The translations under genes were made by a program, and so were the position numbers. Source: Bacteroidales bacterium (GTDB lineage Bacteria; Bacteroidota; Bacteroidia; Bacteroidales; FEN-979). Taken from it: DNA of 64,000 nt. The notes beneath the pieces were generated by a model. That model had not been told where the DNA came from. It made no database searches and saw only the letters and a list, made by a program, of their open reading frames with translations. Below, in pieces: positions 44,718 to 53,007 of this stretch. Where the stretch lies: the NCBI GenBank assembly GCA_023229525.1, contig JALNZC010000002.1:141332-205331 (forward strand), in the 5' to 3' direction. The stretch's first letter is position 1; each line of letters opens with the position of its first letter.

Positions 44718-44864
44718 ATGAGATGGGAGATAGGAGATAGAAGATGCCTGCAAGCAATGAACCTAGGCATTGCAGTAATCATTTTAAATAATTACCGCCT
44801 ATTTTGCGGATATAATTGTGGTTGCGAAGAATAATAGATATATTTGACGCATAAGGTGTGGGAA

Positions 44865-46001
44865 ATGTACAAATATATACATCAACTGAAGAATTGGCCT
44901 CAGTTTACCTGGAATAATGACGATTTGCTTTATCTGCTTGGGAAAGTTCGTAATCTGCAAGGGAAATTGGTTGGCAGAATGGAAGCTCTTGGCTTTGACC
45001 TGCGAAAAGAGGCCGTATTGGAAACGATTACCCTGGACGTGATAAAATCAACAGAAATTGAAGGTGAAATATTAAACCCTGAGCAGGTTCGTTCTTCATT
45101 AGCCCGGCGATTAGGAATGAACATTTCAGGTTTGGTCCCGTCAGACAGGAACGTAGATGGAATAGTAGACATGATGATGGATGCTGCACAACAATTTAAC
45201 AATCCACTGACTTCAGATAGATTATTTGACTGGTATTCAGGATTATTCCCAACAGGTAGAAGCGGGAACTATCGAATTACAGCCGGTGCATGGCGTAAGG
45301 ACTCTACCGGGCCTATGCAAATTGTTTCCGGCGCCATCGGAAAAGAAAAAGTACACTTTCAGGCTCCGGATGCAAGAAGGCTTGAAAGAAAAATGAGTGC
45401 ATTTATTGACTGGTTTAATCAGATCGAAAACGTTGACCTGGTAATAAAAGCAGGTGTAGCCCATCTCTGGTTTGTAACCATTCACCCATTCGATGATGGA
45501 AATGGAAAACTGGCCCGTGCATTGGCAGACATGCTACTGGCCAGGGCCGACGGCAGTTCTCAACGATTTTATAGTATGTCGGCTCAAATAAGACTGGAAC
45601 GAAAAGGATATTATGACATCCTTAAAAAAACACAAAAAGGGAACCTTGATATAACTGATTGGTTGAAATGGTTTCTGAATTGTCTGTTGAATGCACTTAA
45701 CTCAACTGAAACAATTCTCGCTAAAGTTCTTTTTAAGGCACAATTCTGGATTAAACATACTTCAACAGCTTTGAATGACAGACAAAAGCTGATACTCAAT
45801 AAACTTTTAGACGGTTTCACCGGAAAATTGACGACCTCAAAATGGGCAAAAATTACAAAGTGCTCAGCCGATACTGTATTACGGGATATTCAGGATTTAA
45901 TAACGAAGGGGATGTTACGTAAAGAGCCTTCTGGTGGAAGAAGCACAAATTACGGATTACTTGAAGGGGAAGGGAGATGGAAGATAGGAGATAGGAGATA
46001 G
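44865..46001 (+). CDS. Fic family protein (AMPylase-like), class II inhibitory motif
   Basis: The 378-residue protein has the Fic core HPFDDGNGKLARA (about 206-218; catalytic His206) and an N-terminal inhibitory helix STEIEGE (about 61-67), so AMP transfer is probably self-inhibited. A winged-helix-like C-terminus (LTTSKWAKITKCSADTVLRDIQDL) follows. Fic enzymes transfer AMP to Tyr/Thr of target proteins; the target is unknown. The start at MYKYIHQL is preferred to the ATG seven codons upstream. The last six codons and the TAG stop are made of GATAGGA repeats. Confidence 0.88.
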   Translation: MYKYIHQLKNWPQFTWNNDDLLYLLGKVRNLQGKLVGRMEALGFDLRKEAVLETITLDVIKSTEIEGEILNPEQVRSSLARRLGMNISGLVPSDRNVDGIVDMMMDAAQQFNNPLTSDRLFDWYSGLFPTGRSGNYRITAGAWRKDSTGPMQIVSGAIGKEKVHFQAPDARRLERKMSAFIDWFNQIENVDLVIKAGVAHLWFVTIHPFDDGNGKLARALADMLLARADGSSQRFYSMSAQIRLERKGYYDILKKTQKGNLDITDWLKWFLNCLLNALNSTETILAKVLFKAQFWIKHTSTALNDRQKLILNKLLDGFTGKLTTSKWAKITKCSADTVLRDIQDLITKGMLRKEPSGGRSTNYGLLEGEGRWKIGDRR

Positions 46002-46017
46002 GAGATAGGAGATAGGA
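45983..46017 (+). repeat. Heptamer array, five GATAGGA units
   Basis: Five exact contiguous units. The Fic stop codon (45999-46001) is inside the array. Confidence 0.95.
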
Positions 46018-46074
46018 GATTGCGGAAAATAACGAAGATAATTGGAATTGAATTATTCCGGAAATAAATTTTAC

Positions 46075-46668
46075 ATGAATAAGGTTTATAAAAAGTTAAA
46101 GTTTTTTTACCAGGATCCGGGTTACCGCCAGGTTCGGGGAGTATTATGGTTTGTGGTGATCACATTGGGGATCCATTATTCTTACCGGTTCTGGGCCCAA
46201 AACTTTCATTACTGGCCCATACAGTTGTGGATGAATGATATGACCCGTGCCATGGCTACATTGGTTTTTGATCAGAGTGTTTGGGTGAACCGTCATCTCC
46301 TGAATATAAGTATGACCTTTACGGGTCAGTGTATGTGGTTTGACAATGGTAGCGGAATCAGCATCAATTCAAGTTGCTCCGGCGATAAGCAAATTATACA
46401 GTTCGCCTTGCTGATGCTGCTTTATCCCGGTCCCTGGAAACACAAACTATGGTTCATTCCCATGGGGATGATTATTGTTCATTTAACCAATATACTCAGA
46501 ATTGTTTTGCTTTCGGTGATAAGCAACTTTGAACCTCAATGGATGAAAATCGCACACGACACGGTGCTGAGGGCTATGTTCTACGTAGTGATCTTTGCCC
46601 TGTGGGTTTGGTGGGTGGAAAGGGTCGGGAAAAGTGATAGGAGAGAAGTGATAGGAGAGAAGAGATAG
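46075..46668 (+). CDS. Exosortase/archaeosortase family membrane protease
   Basis: The 197-residue protein has several membrane helices and the three conserved residues of the family: Cys101 in NSSCSGDKQ, Arg142 in TNILRIVLL and His161 in KIAHDTVLR. Exosortases cleave C-terminal sorting signals (PEP-CTERM-like) and are often linked to exopolysaccharide loci. No substrate with a typical signal is seen in the window. The MNKVYKKLK start fits better than the ATG 11 codons upstream. The C-terminal SDRREVIGEKR is repeat-encoded. Confidence 0.85.
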   Translation: MNKVYKKLKFFYQDPGYRQVRGVLWFVVITLGIHYSYRFWAQNFHYWPIQLWMNDMTRAMATLVFDQSVWVNRHLLNISMTFTGQCMWFDNGSGISINSSCSGDKQIIQFALLMLLYPGPWKHKLWFIPMGMIIVHLTNILRIVLLSVISNFEPQWMKIAHDTVLRAMFYVVIFALWVWWVERVGKSDRREVIGEKR

Positions 46669-46740
46669 GAAAGAATAATATCCAGCATCCAGTATCCAGT
46701 ATCGGAGCGAAGCGACCCTTCATCCAGTATCCATTATCCG
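46636..46740 (+). repeat. Heptamer arrays GATAGGA and ATCCAGT with GAAGCGA motif
   Basis: GATAGGAGAGAAG units at the exosortase 3' end, then ATCCAGC/ATCCAGT units, GGAGCGAAGCGACC and more ATCC units. This lies between the convergent exosortase and FemAB genes. Confidence 0.85.
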
Positions 46741-46743
46741 GAT

Positions 46744-47778
46744 TCAGAAGAACCATTTCAGGAATTTATAGCCAAGGAGGCTTAGGTTATATAGGGGTTT
46801 ATTGTTGACGTATTGCCAGCGGCCGAAATTGACGACTTCTCCGCCGAATTGGGTTTTAAAGTCGCGGACGCCATAGGGCTGATGGGGACTGCCCATGCCC
46901 ATGAAATCAAAGTACTGGAATTTATTCCTGATAGCGAAATCAATACCGCCCCAGGTAGCAAGAACCCCCGGATAGAGTTGTTTTAATTCATCACGCAGGC
47001 TGCAGATGTACCATTCATAAACCGTATTTTCGCCCGAGAAGGGACAAACCATTCCTCCGATCACTTTGTCTTTGTATTTAACAACCAGGATAACTCCCTT
47101 GCCTTCCTTCTGAAGTAAGTAGTAGAAATTTTTAAAGACCAAAAAAGGAAGGAGCGGCTTTTTAACCTTGGTCTTATAAAGATCTTGCAGCAGGCTGTAT
47201 AGTTCTGTCACTTCGGAAATATCTGTAGCGGGTCGAATGATGGTTCCATTTTCGAGCCCACGGCGGATTTGCCGTTGTTTGGCTGGTTTGATAGAGGTAA
47301 AAACAGTTGTTTCGTGATTAACCGGAAGTAAATCATTCAGGTGATCATGCCAGGTAAAACCATTTTGTTCAAACACTTTTGTATCATTGCCCCAAGCATG
47401 GAGGTTGCGGATCTCCACAAAAACAGTCTCACCCGGAATATTTTGTTTCAAACCATCCAGCAAGGCATTCAGTATAATTGTCCTATCCGGATTAGATGCA
47501 GAAATGACAGGACCTGCCAGAATGAGAATACGCTGAAAGGAAATGTGATAGATACGCTCGTTAATGATCAATGCCAATATGGTCCCGATAATTTCGTTTT
47601 TCGGGTTTTCTGCAAACAGAATTAAAGGTTTGTAATTTTTACAACCTTTATAAATAGAAAGAAAATCAGGGGATTGAAAGAAATTTCCATGGGTATGCTG
47701 CCTGAGGAATGCAACCCATTTAGTCTCTGCTACATAAGACAAAGGTTCCCGGATTAAACGAATAGATACTTCAGACAT
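46744..47778 (-). CDS. FemAB-like GNAT acyltransferase (copy 1)
   Basis: The 344-residue protein has two GNAT-like halves. The family motif GVRDFKTQFGGEVV is near 310, and an Arg-rich AKQRQIRRGLENG segment near 175. FemAB-like proteins transfer amino-acyl groups to cell-wall or surface-polymer precursors, and special clades accompany exosortase systems. It converges on the exosortase gene. A paralogue lies at 58915-59916. Confidence 0.82.
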   Translation of the reverse strand: MSEVSIRLIREPLSYVAETKWVAFLRQHTHGNFFQSPDFLSIYKGCKNYKPLILFAENPKNEIIGTILALIINERIYHISFQRILILAGPVISASNPDRTIILNALLDGLKQNIPGETVFVEIRNLHAWGNDTKVFEQNGFTWHDHLNDLLPVNHETTVFTSIKPAKQRQIRRGLENGTIIRPATDISEVTELYSLLQDLYKTKVKKPLLPFLVFKNFYYLLQKEGKGVILVVKYKDKVIGGMVCPFSGENTVYEWYICSLRDELKQLYPGVLATWGGIDFAIRNKFQYFDFMGMGSPHQPYGVRDFKTQFGGEVVNFGRWQYVNNKPLYNLSLLGYKFLKWFF

Positions 47779-47819
47779 TACCGGTACTTGACTTTATTGA
47801 AGCTTTAATGGAAACGAGG

Positions 47820-47940
47820 GGGCGTCGGTGCGTAGTTTGCATCGCATCTGTGGGTCGGGGAGTAGGTTGAAAAATCACATCACTGCTGTGTGCCGAGCCG
47901 CACAAAGCAGCCCACTTACATTTAATACCGAAAGGTTTCA
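47820..47940 (+). repeat. Dispersed element copy 8 (degenerate)
   Basis: GGTTGAAAAATCACATCACT (as in copy 2) and GTGCCGAGCCGCACAA are clear; the 3' part is short and no heptamer array follows. Confidence 0.6.
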
Positions 47941-48248
47941 ACAATTACGGCACATACTTTTTTTGATGTTTCATTATCCAGTTCACCCATTTTTTTTCCG
48001 AGCCGGGTTTTGTCGAGACATCTTATCTGGTCGATCGCTAATTGTCCTCTTTTCCCATGGAACTGACAATCAATCCGGGTAGGATAGGGTTTTAAGGCGA
48101 TGGTTAAAGGCACAACAACAACTGTATTCAGGTAATTGTTGACTTCATCTGGAGAAACGATGAGACAAGGCCTGATTTTGTTAATTTCAGAACCAATTGT
48201 CGGATTAAGTTCTGCATTCCGGATATCAAATCTTTTTACCATATCCAT
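47922..48248 (-). CDS. mazF: MazF/PemK-type endoribonuclease toxin
   Basis: The 108-residue protein shows the PemK/MazF core: IGSEINKIRPCLIVSPDEVN (about 18-37), VVVVPLTIAL, and GQLAIDQIRCLDKTRLGKKMG. Toxins of this kind cut mRNA at short sequences. Its start overlaps the antitoxin 3' end by 13 bp, as is common in such operons. Confidence 0.9.
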   Translation of the reverse strand: MDMVKRFDIRNAELNPTIGSEINKIRPCLIVSPDEVNNYLNTVVVVPLTIALKPYPTRIDCQFHGKRGQLAIDQIRCLDKTRLGKKMGELDNETSKKVCAVIVETFRY

Positions 48249-48493
48249 TCCGAATTGTCAAATTCATTTTCGATATTTTCAAAAGTATCGTTATCCGGAA
48301 TATCGGTTTTATTTGCACTAGCGAAGAGTTTCTCCCAATTTTCCCTCGGTTTATCCTCATATACCGGGATAAACAGCAGATTACCTTCATTTTCCAGAAT
48401 GTTGAACCTCCTGACCACTCCAAGTTTTTTCAGAACCCTTTTGGGAATAATCAGCCCATGTGAATTTCCAATTTTTACCAGTGAAACTTCCAT
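48236..48493 (-). CDS. mazE: MazE/AbrB-type antitoxin
   Basis: The 85-residue protein has a SpoVT/AbrB DNA-binding N-terminus (LVKIGNSHGLIIPKRVLKKL) and an acidic C-terminal tail (DNDTFENIENEFDNSEW) suited to binding the toxin. The start at MEVSLVKIGN (48493) is preferred, because the earlier ATG (48505) lies at the expected transcription start. It precedes mazF and probably represses its own promoter through the palindrome at 48527-48552. Confidence 0.88.
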   Translation of the reverse strand: MEVSLVKIGNSHGLIIPKRVLKKLGVVRRFNILENEGNLLFIPVYEDKPRENWEKLFASANKTDIPDNDTFENIENEFDNSEWIW

Positions 48494-48513
48494 AATATTT
48501 TTCATAAATCATG

Positions 48514-48521
48514 CAAAGATA
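48514..48521 (-). promoter_or_regulatory. -7 element of the mazEF operon
   Basis: Minus-strand TATCTTTG fits TAnnTTTG and lies just downstream of the palindrome. Confidence 0.6.
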
Positions 48522-48526
48522 CCATG

Positions 48527-48552
48527 AATTGTTATAACATATTATAACAATT
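48527..48552. promoter_or_regulatory. Perfect 11-bp inverted repeat, likely MazE operator
   Basis: AATTGTTATAA and TTATAACAATT are separated by 4 bp. They begin 5 bp upstream of the -7 element, where bound antitoxin would block RNA polymerase. MazE-type autoregulation at palindromes is established; binding here is inferred. Confidence 0.65.
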
Positions 48553-48617
48553 ATCAATTTTATCAGGAAAATCGATAACAAATAATTAAACAGATTATTC
48601 AACCTCCTTAAAGTATA

Positions 48618-48665
48618 TTTTACAAGGCCACTTATGCAACATTTTCACCTTTCTGTAATTTAATT
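48618..48665 (+). repeat. Dispersed element copy 9 (3' part only)
   Basis: AAGGCCACTTATGCAACATTTTCACC, split here by rule into AAGGCCACTTATGCAACA and TTTTCACC, matches the 3' half of copies 4 and 5. The GAGCCGCAC core is missing. Confidence 0.6.
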
Positions 48666-48679
48666 TTTTCTTTTTCATT

Positions 48680-48722
48680 CTTCATCCCTCGTCCTTCGTC
48701 CTTCGTCCTTCATTCTTCGTTT
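48680..48722 (-). repeat. Heptamer array, family CGTCCTT, at a gene's 3' end
   Basis: About six units of CGTCCTT/ATCCCTC/ATTCTTC encode the last residues (NEGRRTKDEG) and stop of the deacetylase on the minus strand. Confidence 0.85.
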
Positions 48723-49407
48723 TATCTCCTATCACAAGGGCTTTTACCTCGTTTTTGACAGCTTGCTTCAGCGCATAGGCAGTCCATTTCAGAAACTGAT
48801 CATAATAATGCTCGGGATGGATGCAGATGTACAAGCGGGGTGGAAGCGTTTCCTTTTCAATATCGGTTATGATGGAAGCAGTTGATGTTGGATGATAATT
48901 GAATGGGGATTGTACCTTATCCCATTTACTAAACCTGGAACGGTTCCAGCAGCGGCCGGTATCGGTGAGGTAAAGGGTTTGATTGTAATCGATGACAATA
49001 TATGGATCTCCGGTCAGGCCAAACTCCATGAAATCGGCATTTTTCCACAGATCCAGGTTATTGATGGAGGAGAGGGCGTTGCCATGCATACAGATGCTTT
49101 TAACTTCAGTACTGGAGCGGAAACCGGCAAGTGTTTCGGAAAAACTTTCCATGGCCAGGGACAAATTTCCTTTATGTTCGGCCAGGTCGTTGTAGTGATA
49201 TCCAATGTCGTGCTCGCTTTCTGAAACCGTCCTGATGAGTTTTATATGGGAGGGATTTTTCGGCGGGCGGAAGTAGAAGGTGGATTTTATTCCAAGTTTT
49301 TTTTCAAGTTTGGAGAATTTTTCGATTCTGTTGGTGTACCGATCGATATCGTGACGGAGGAAAATGCTTTTCTTTGAGTTTTGAGCCATAAATTCCTCCA
49401 GACTCAA
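48682..49407 (-). CDS. Polysaccharide deacetylase-like protein (copy 1), unclear start
   Basis: From a TTG start it encodes 241 residues with IFLRHDIDRYT near 15-25, the metal-site region of NodB-like deacetylases, and IHPEHYYDQ near the C-terminus. It is a paralogue of 53008-53838. Homology to that copy continues about 22 codons upstream (LDFTITSYQTFHEALIKKEY) to 49473, where CTT stands in place of the paralogue's ATG; an in-frame stop lies at 49486-49488. The start is therefore damaged or TTG is used. The C-terminal NEGRRTKDEG is repeat-encoded. It may trim acetyl groups from the exopolysaccharide. Confidence 0.72.
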   Translation of the reverse strand: MSLEEFMAQNSKKSIFLRHDIDRYTNRIEKFSKLEKKLGIKSTFYFRPPKNPSHIKLIRTVSESEHDIGYHYNDLAEHKGNLSLAMESFSETLAGFRSSTEVKSICMHGNALSSINNLDLWKNADFMEFGLTGDPYIVIDYNQTLYLTDTGRCWNRSRFSKWDKVQSPFNYHPTSTASIITDIEKETLPPRLYICIHPEHYYDQFLKWTAYALKQAVKNEVKALVIGDKTKNEGRRTKDEG

Positions 49408-49629
49408 GAAAATGTATTCTTTTTTTATGAGGGCCTCATGAAAAGTTTGATAACTTGTTATCGTGAAATCAAGTAAGTGAGGTACTTAGTTAGTGGAAAT
49501 ACCTGAGGCAAAATCGATTTTCTTAACGCAAATTTCATACGGCGGAACAAATTTTACTTGCGATAAGTGATGAGTGTAAAATATCTATGTAATTTGAAAT
49601 TATAAATTTCAATTTGCGTACATAATGTT

Positions 49630-49637
49630 TATATTTG
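49630..49637 (+). promoter_or_regulatory. -7 element for the DUF4143 ATPase
   Basis: TATATTTG, 13 nt before the ATG at 49651, fits TAnnTTTG. TTTG at 49613 is too near for an ideal -33 box. Confidence 0.45.
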
Positions 49638-49650
49638 CAGAAAGATATTT

Positions 49651-50805
49651 ATGATGAATGGTTACATTCAGCGGATTAAAGAAGAAGAGATTCTTGATAA
49701 TCTTGCTCATTTTCCGGCGGTTGCAATTCTGGGACCAAGGCAATGTGGAAAATCCACCCTGGCAAAACACTTGCTTAAAGGAAGAAAGGATACGATTTAT
49801 CTTGATCTGGAGAATCCATCAGACCGTCAGAAATTATCGGAACCGGAATTATTTTTTTCGATGTATCCTGATAAACTGCTATGCCTTGATGAGATACAGC
49901 GTGTTCCGGAACTATTTCCATTATTACGCAGTCTCATCGACAAGAATGAGCGCAACAGCCAATTTCTTATTCTGGGTTCAGCATCCCGTGATCTTCTTCG
50001 TCAGAGTTCTGAATCGCTGGCCGGAAGGATTGTTTTTGTTGAGCTTACACCGCTGTTACTAAAGGAACTATCAGACGAAGATCTTGCGGATTTCTGGCTG
50101 AAGGGTGGCTTCCCACGAAGTTACCTTGTCAGGGATGAGGCCATCAGTTTCCGTTGGAGGCTGAGTTTTATCAGCACATTCCTGGAGCGCGATCTGGTTT
50201 CTCTAGGATTTAATATCCCACCGCTTACTATGCATCGTTTATGGAAAATGTGTGCGAATCAACACGGTCAACTCATCAATCTGTCACAATTCGGTGGCTC
50301 ACTCGGTATCAGTCATACGACAGTGCGAAAATACCTTGATCTGTTAAAGGAAACATTTATGGTAAGGATCCTTCTTCCGGTGGATACCAATATGAATAAG
50401 CGACTGATTAAAGCGCCGAAAATTTATTTACGCGATAATGGTATTTTACATGCCCTGCTTAATATCCATACAAAGAATGAGCTCTTGGGGCATCCCATTA
50501 TGGGTGCATCATGGGAAGGGCTTGTCATTGAACAAATGATCTCATTATTCGGGGAGGAAGATTCAGGATTTTACCGTACCGCAGGTGGAGCAGAATTGGA
50601 CCTTGTAGTCAGAAGAGGAAACAGGAAAATCGCCATTGAATGTAAGGCTTCCTTAGCTCCACGGCTTGAAAGAGGTTTTTATCAGGCGATGGACGACTTA
50701 CAGATTGACGAAGCATGGGTGATTTCTCCCGTTGACAACTCTTATCCGCTGAAAAACAATGTCAGGGTAATGCCACTGGGAGAGGCGATGGACGAGGGGC
50801 GATAA
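49651..50805 (+). CDS. AAA_14-DUF4143 ATPase
   Basis: The 384-residue protein has P-loop GPRQCGKSTLAKHLL (about 28-42), Walker B LLCLDEIQRVP, the GSASRDLL segment, a winged helix (ISHTTVRKYLDLLKETF) and a C-terminal nuclease-like ELDLVVRRGNRKIAIECKAS typical of DUF4143. These are widespread accessory genes of unknown role. Its last codons border the GACGAGG-type sequence. Confidence 0.9.
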   Translation: MMNGYIQRIKEEEILDNLAHFPAVAILGPRQCGKSTLAKHLLKGRKDTIYLDLENPSDRQKLSEPELFFSMYPDKLLCLDEIQRVPELFPLLRSLIDKNERNSQFLILGSASRDLLRQSSESLAGRIVFVELTPLLLKELSDEDLADFWLKGGFPRSYLVRDEAISFRWRLSFISTFLERDLVSLGFNIPPLTMHRLWKMCANQHGQLINLSQFGGSLGISHTTVRKYLDLLKETFMVRILLPVDTNMNKRLIKAPKIYLRDNGILHALLNIHTKNELLGHPIMGASWEGLVIEQMISLFGEEDSGFYRTAGGAELDLVVRRGNRKIAIECKASLAPRLERGFYQAMDDLQIDEAWVISPVDNSYPLKNNVRVMPLGEAMDEGR

Positions 50806-50811
50806 ACATAA

Positions 50812-50842
50812 GCTGGATGCTGGATACTGGATGACGGATAAA
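50812..50842 (+). repeat. Short heptamer array, family GGATGCT
   Basis: GGATGCT, GGATACT and GGATGAC units (reverse of the ATCC family) lie between the convergent DUF4143 and sugar transferase genes. Confidence 0.8.
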
Positions 50843-50878
50843 TAATATTACCTTAATCACTTAATACTTATCGGCCAA

Positions 50879-52420
50879 CTACTTGCTCCTAGCCCTCTTG
50901 ATCAGAATGTTATACATCGCTTTGAAGAAGTACCGGACATCTGAGCGGAAAGGATGTTTTTCATAGGATTTGAGATAATCAAGTTCGTTTTGCTGAATCT
51001 CTTCCAGGGTTTTGGGGGTGGGGAACTGGGCATAGTATGGGGGGATCAGGCCGGGTTTGTATTTGATGCGCTTTTCGCGAAGTTCTTGGCAGTAAAGGTT
51101 GAAATAATGTTTGCTGAGCGGTCGAACGCCGACCAGGCTCATATTACGGCGGATAAATACATTGAAGAGCATAGGCAATTCATCGATCCAGAATTTCCTC
51201 ATGAACCTACCGATGGTAGTTACACGGAAATCGTCTTTGAATTTACCTCCCTGTTCCAGGTCGTTTTTCTGATGAATGTAGCCTTGTACATATTCCGCAT
51301 AGGCATGCATGGTACGGAATTTAAAGACATTGAATTCCTTGCCATCTTTACCAATCCTGTGTAAACGAATCAGGATACCATAGGTAGGATTACAATCAAA
51401 ACAGGGAAGGTCGATCTTACGACACTTCCAATAGAGGAGGTTCCCGATGGTTTTTTCTTCCATCACTTCGAACCCGCAGGAATAGAGCCGGCCCAGGGTT
51501 TCGGTTCGGGACATTACCCGGCTCCGACCCCGGGTAAATAAAAAGTAAATTTTACGGGTCAGTTTCAGTTTCGGGCACACCCGGAAAATGATAAAATCGA
51601 TAGTGTAAACAAAATAATTGACTACAGGGGGGAATCTTCTAAGGATCTTTCGTTTTCGTAATGAATAGGTTTCGCAACAACCAATCAATATCCCGTTAAT
51701 GGGTAGTTTTGAATTCACCGTTTCAAAAAATTTGTTGATACGCTGGAGGTCGTTGATGGGATGTAGATTTATAATCCCGGTGTAGAAATCAGACGGGTGA
51801 TTGATCAGGTTGAACCGGGAAGTAGTAGAGATGAATAGATTCTTCGGGTCGATAACGGTTAAATGATCATTGATCCAGTCAAAAGCCACGGCAGATGATT
51901 CTTCAATGACCGACTCGCGGAGCAGTTGGAAATCGCGCGGAAAATCGAGGAATTCCCTTGGAGGGGGGGATGAGATGTGGATTGTTTGTTCCCGGGGTAT
52001 CTCAAGTCCAATCCAATCTTTAAGAAAAACACTCTGCTGAATGACCTTATATATAACACCAAGAAAAATTTCCAGGATAGTCGCTAGGAATATACTGCCA
52101 AATATGGTAAAGCGGGAATACTTGGTAATGTTCAGAAGGACAATGAGGATAGCAACTGCCGCCAGGATGAAAAAATTGCTTAGCACGATGGAAGTCAAAA
52201 CGGATCTATACCCCATTTCATTATTGAGGTTAAATTTTCCAGTAAACTGAGATATTACCACCCAAAGAAAAATAAATACCAGAAAAGGAGTGAGGTAATA
52301 ATAGTATACATTATGCAAAACCTGGTCGTGGCGAAGACTAAAGATCAATAAAAAGGAACAAACCACCAGAACTATATCGCTAAAGTAAAAGATAAAACAG
52401 GAAGGATGGAGCAATTTCAT
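50879..52420 (-). CDS. Priming sugar-phosphate transferase (Bac_transf)
   Basis: The 513-residue protein has four N-terminal membrane helices (about 8-120), a divergent middle domain and a C-terminal Bac_transf domain (FNVFKFRTMHAYAE; FWIDELPMLFNVFIRRNMSLVGVRPL; KYKPGLIPPY). It likely starts repeat-unit assembly by adding a sugar phosphate to undecaprenyl phosphate at the inner membrane. It is the last gene of the minus-strand exopolysaccharide run. The middle domain shows no intact nucleotide-binding Rossmann motif. Confidence 0.88.
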   Translation of the reverse strand: MKLLHPSCFIFYFSDIVLVVCSFLLIFSLRHDQVLHNVYYYYLTPFLVFIFLWVVISQFTGKFNLNNEMGYRSVLTSIVLSNFFILAAVAILIVLLNITKYSRFTIFGSIFLATILEIFLGVIYKVIQQSVFLKDWIGLEIPREQTIHISSPPPREFLDFPRDFQLLRESVIEESSAVAFDWINDHLTVIDPKNLFISTTSRFNLINHPSDFYTGIINLHPINDLQRINKFFETVNSKLPINGILIGCCETYSLRKRKILRRFPPVVNYFVYTIDFIIFRVCPKLKLTRKIYFLFTRGRSRVMSRTETLGRLYSCGFEVMEEKTIGNLLYWKCRKIDLPCFDCNPTYGILIRLHRIGKDGKEFNVFKFRTMHAYAEYVQGYIHQKNDLEQGGKFKDDFRVTTIGRFMRKFWIDELPMLFNVFIRRNMSLVGVRPLSKHYFNLYCQELREKRIKYKPGLIPPYYAQFPTPKTLEEIQQNELDYLKSYEKHPFRSDVRYFFKAMYNILIKRARSK

Positions 52421-52545
52421 GCGTTTAGAAAAGATAAATTTGAGTTTAAAGGTACAACATATATCATTATTTTCATGTTTATGATATTACATCTCTTAAC
52501 CAGGCGTATTAATCCGGCAAAGTCAGAAACAAAGGTATTTTGGGT

Positions 52546-52968
52546 TCAGGCTGTAGGCTTTATTTTGACTAAGAAAAATCCAGAGCCGATGATAATGCCG
52601 GATATATTGGCAATCAGATCGTTAATATTGAATGTTCGCTATGGAAGAAAATATTGGGTTGCTTCGCAAAAGATGGCGAAAAAGAGACCTGAGATCATGA
52701 GAAAACTTTTTCTTTGAACATGTTCATCATTCCAGGCGGGATGAGGAAATCCGGATAAGGAAAGCAAAAACCAGGGCAAAAAAAGGATGGCATGCAACAA
52801 ATAATCGAGCCGTATTTGAACAACGAAAACATGATTGATTGTGGATAAAGTACCATTAATGGGTAAAACACATAAGAGAAAAACTATTATCAGATATGAT
52901 ATAAAAAGATAATTCCAGATTCTTTTGTTTTTGCCGGATATTTCAGTGTTTTCATTTCTAGGATACAT
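52546..52968 (-). pseudogene. VanZ-like membrane protein interrupted by an amber codon
   Basis: A VanZ-type protein of 140 residues with hydrophobic helices and the motif LDYLLHAILFLPWFLLS. An in-frame TAG (52641-52639) follows ATQYFLP. Downstream the same frame continues RTFNINDLIANISGIIIG, the usual VanZ ending, to a TGA at 52548-52546. The TAG stands where the family usually has Tyr, a one-base change. Expressed as read, the product is 109 residues and lacks its last helix. VanZ-like genes are common in exopolysaccharide loci. Confidence 0.78.
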
Positions 52969-53007
52969 CCATAATTGAATGAGGAATTTTTGAATTATAA
53001 ATTGAAT

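Noticed and set aside
49449..49462. Inverted repeat GATAAC-TT-GTTATC
   Set aside because: It lies inside the upstream homology region of deacetylase copy 1 and is most simply coding sequence.
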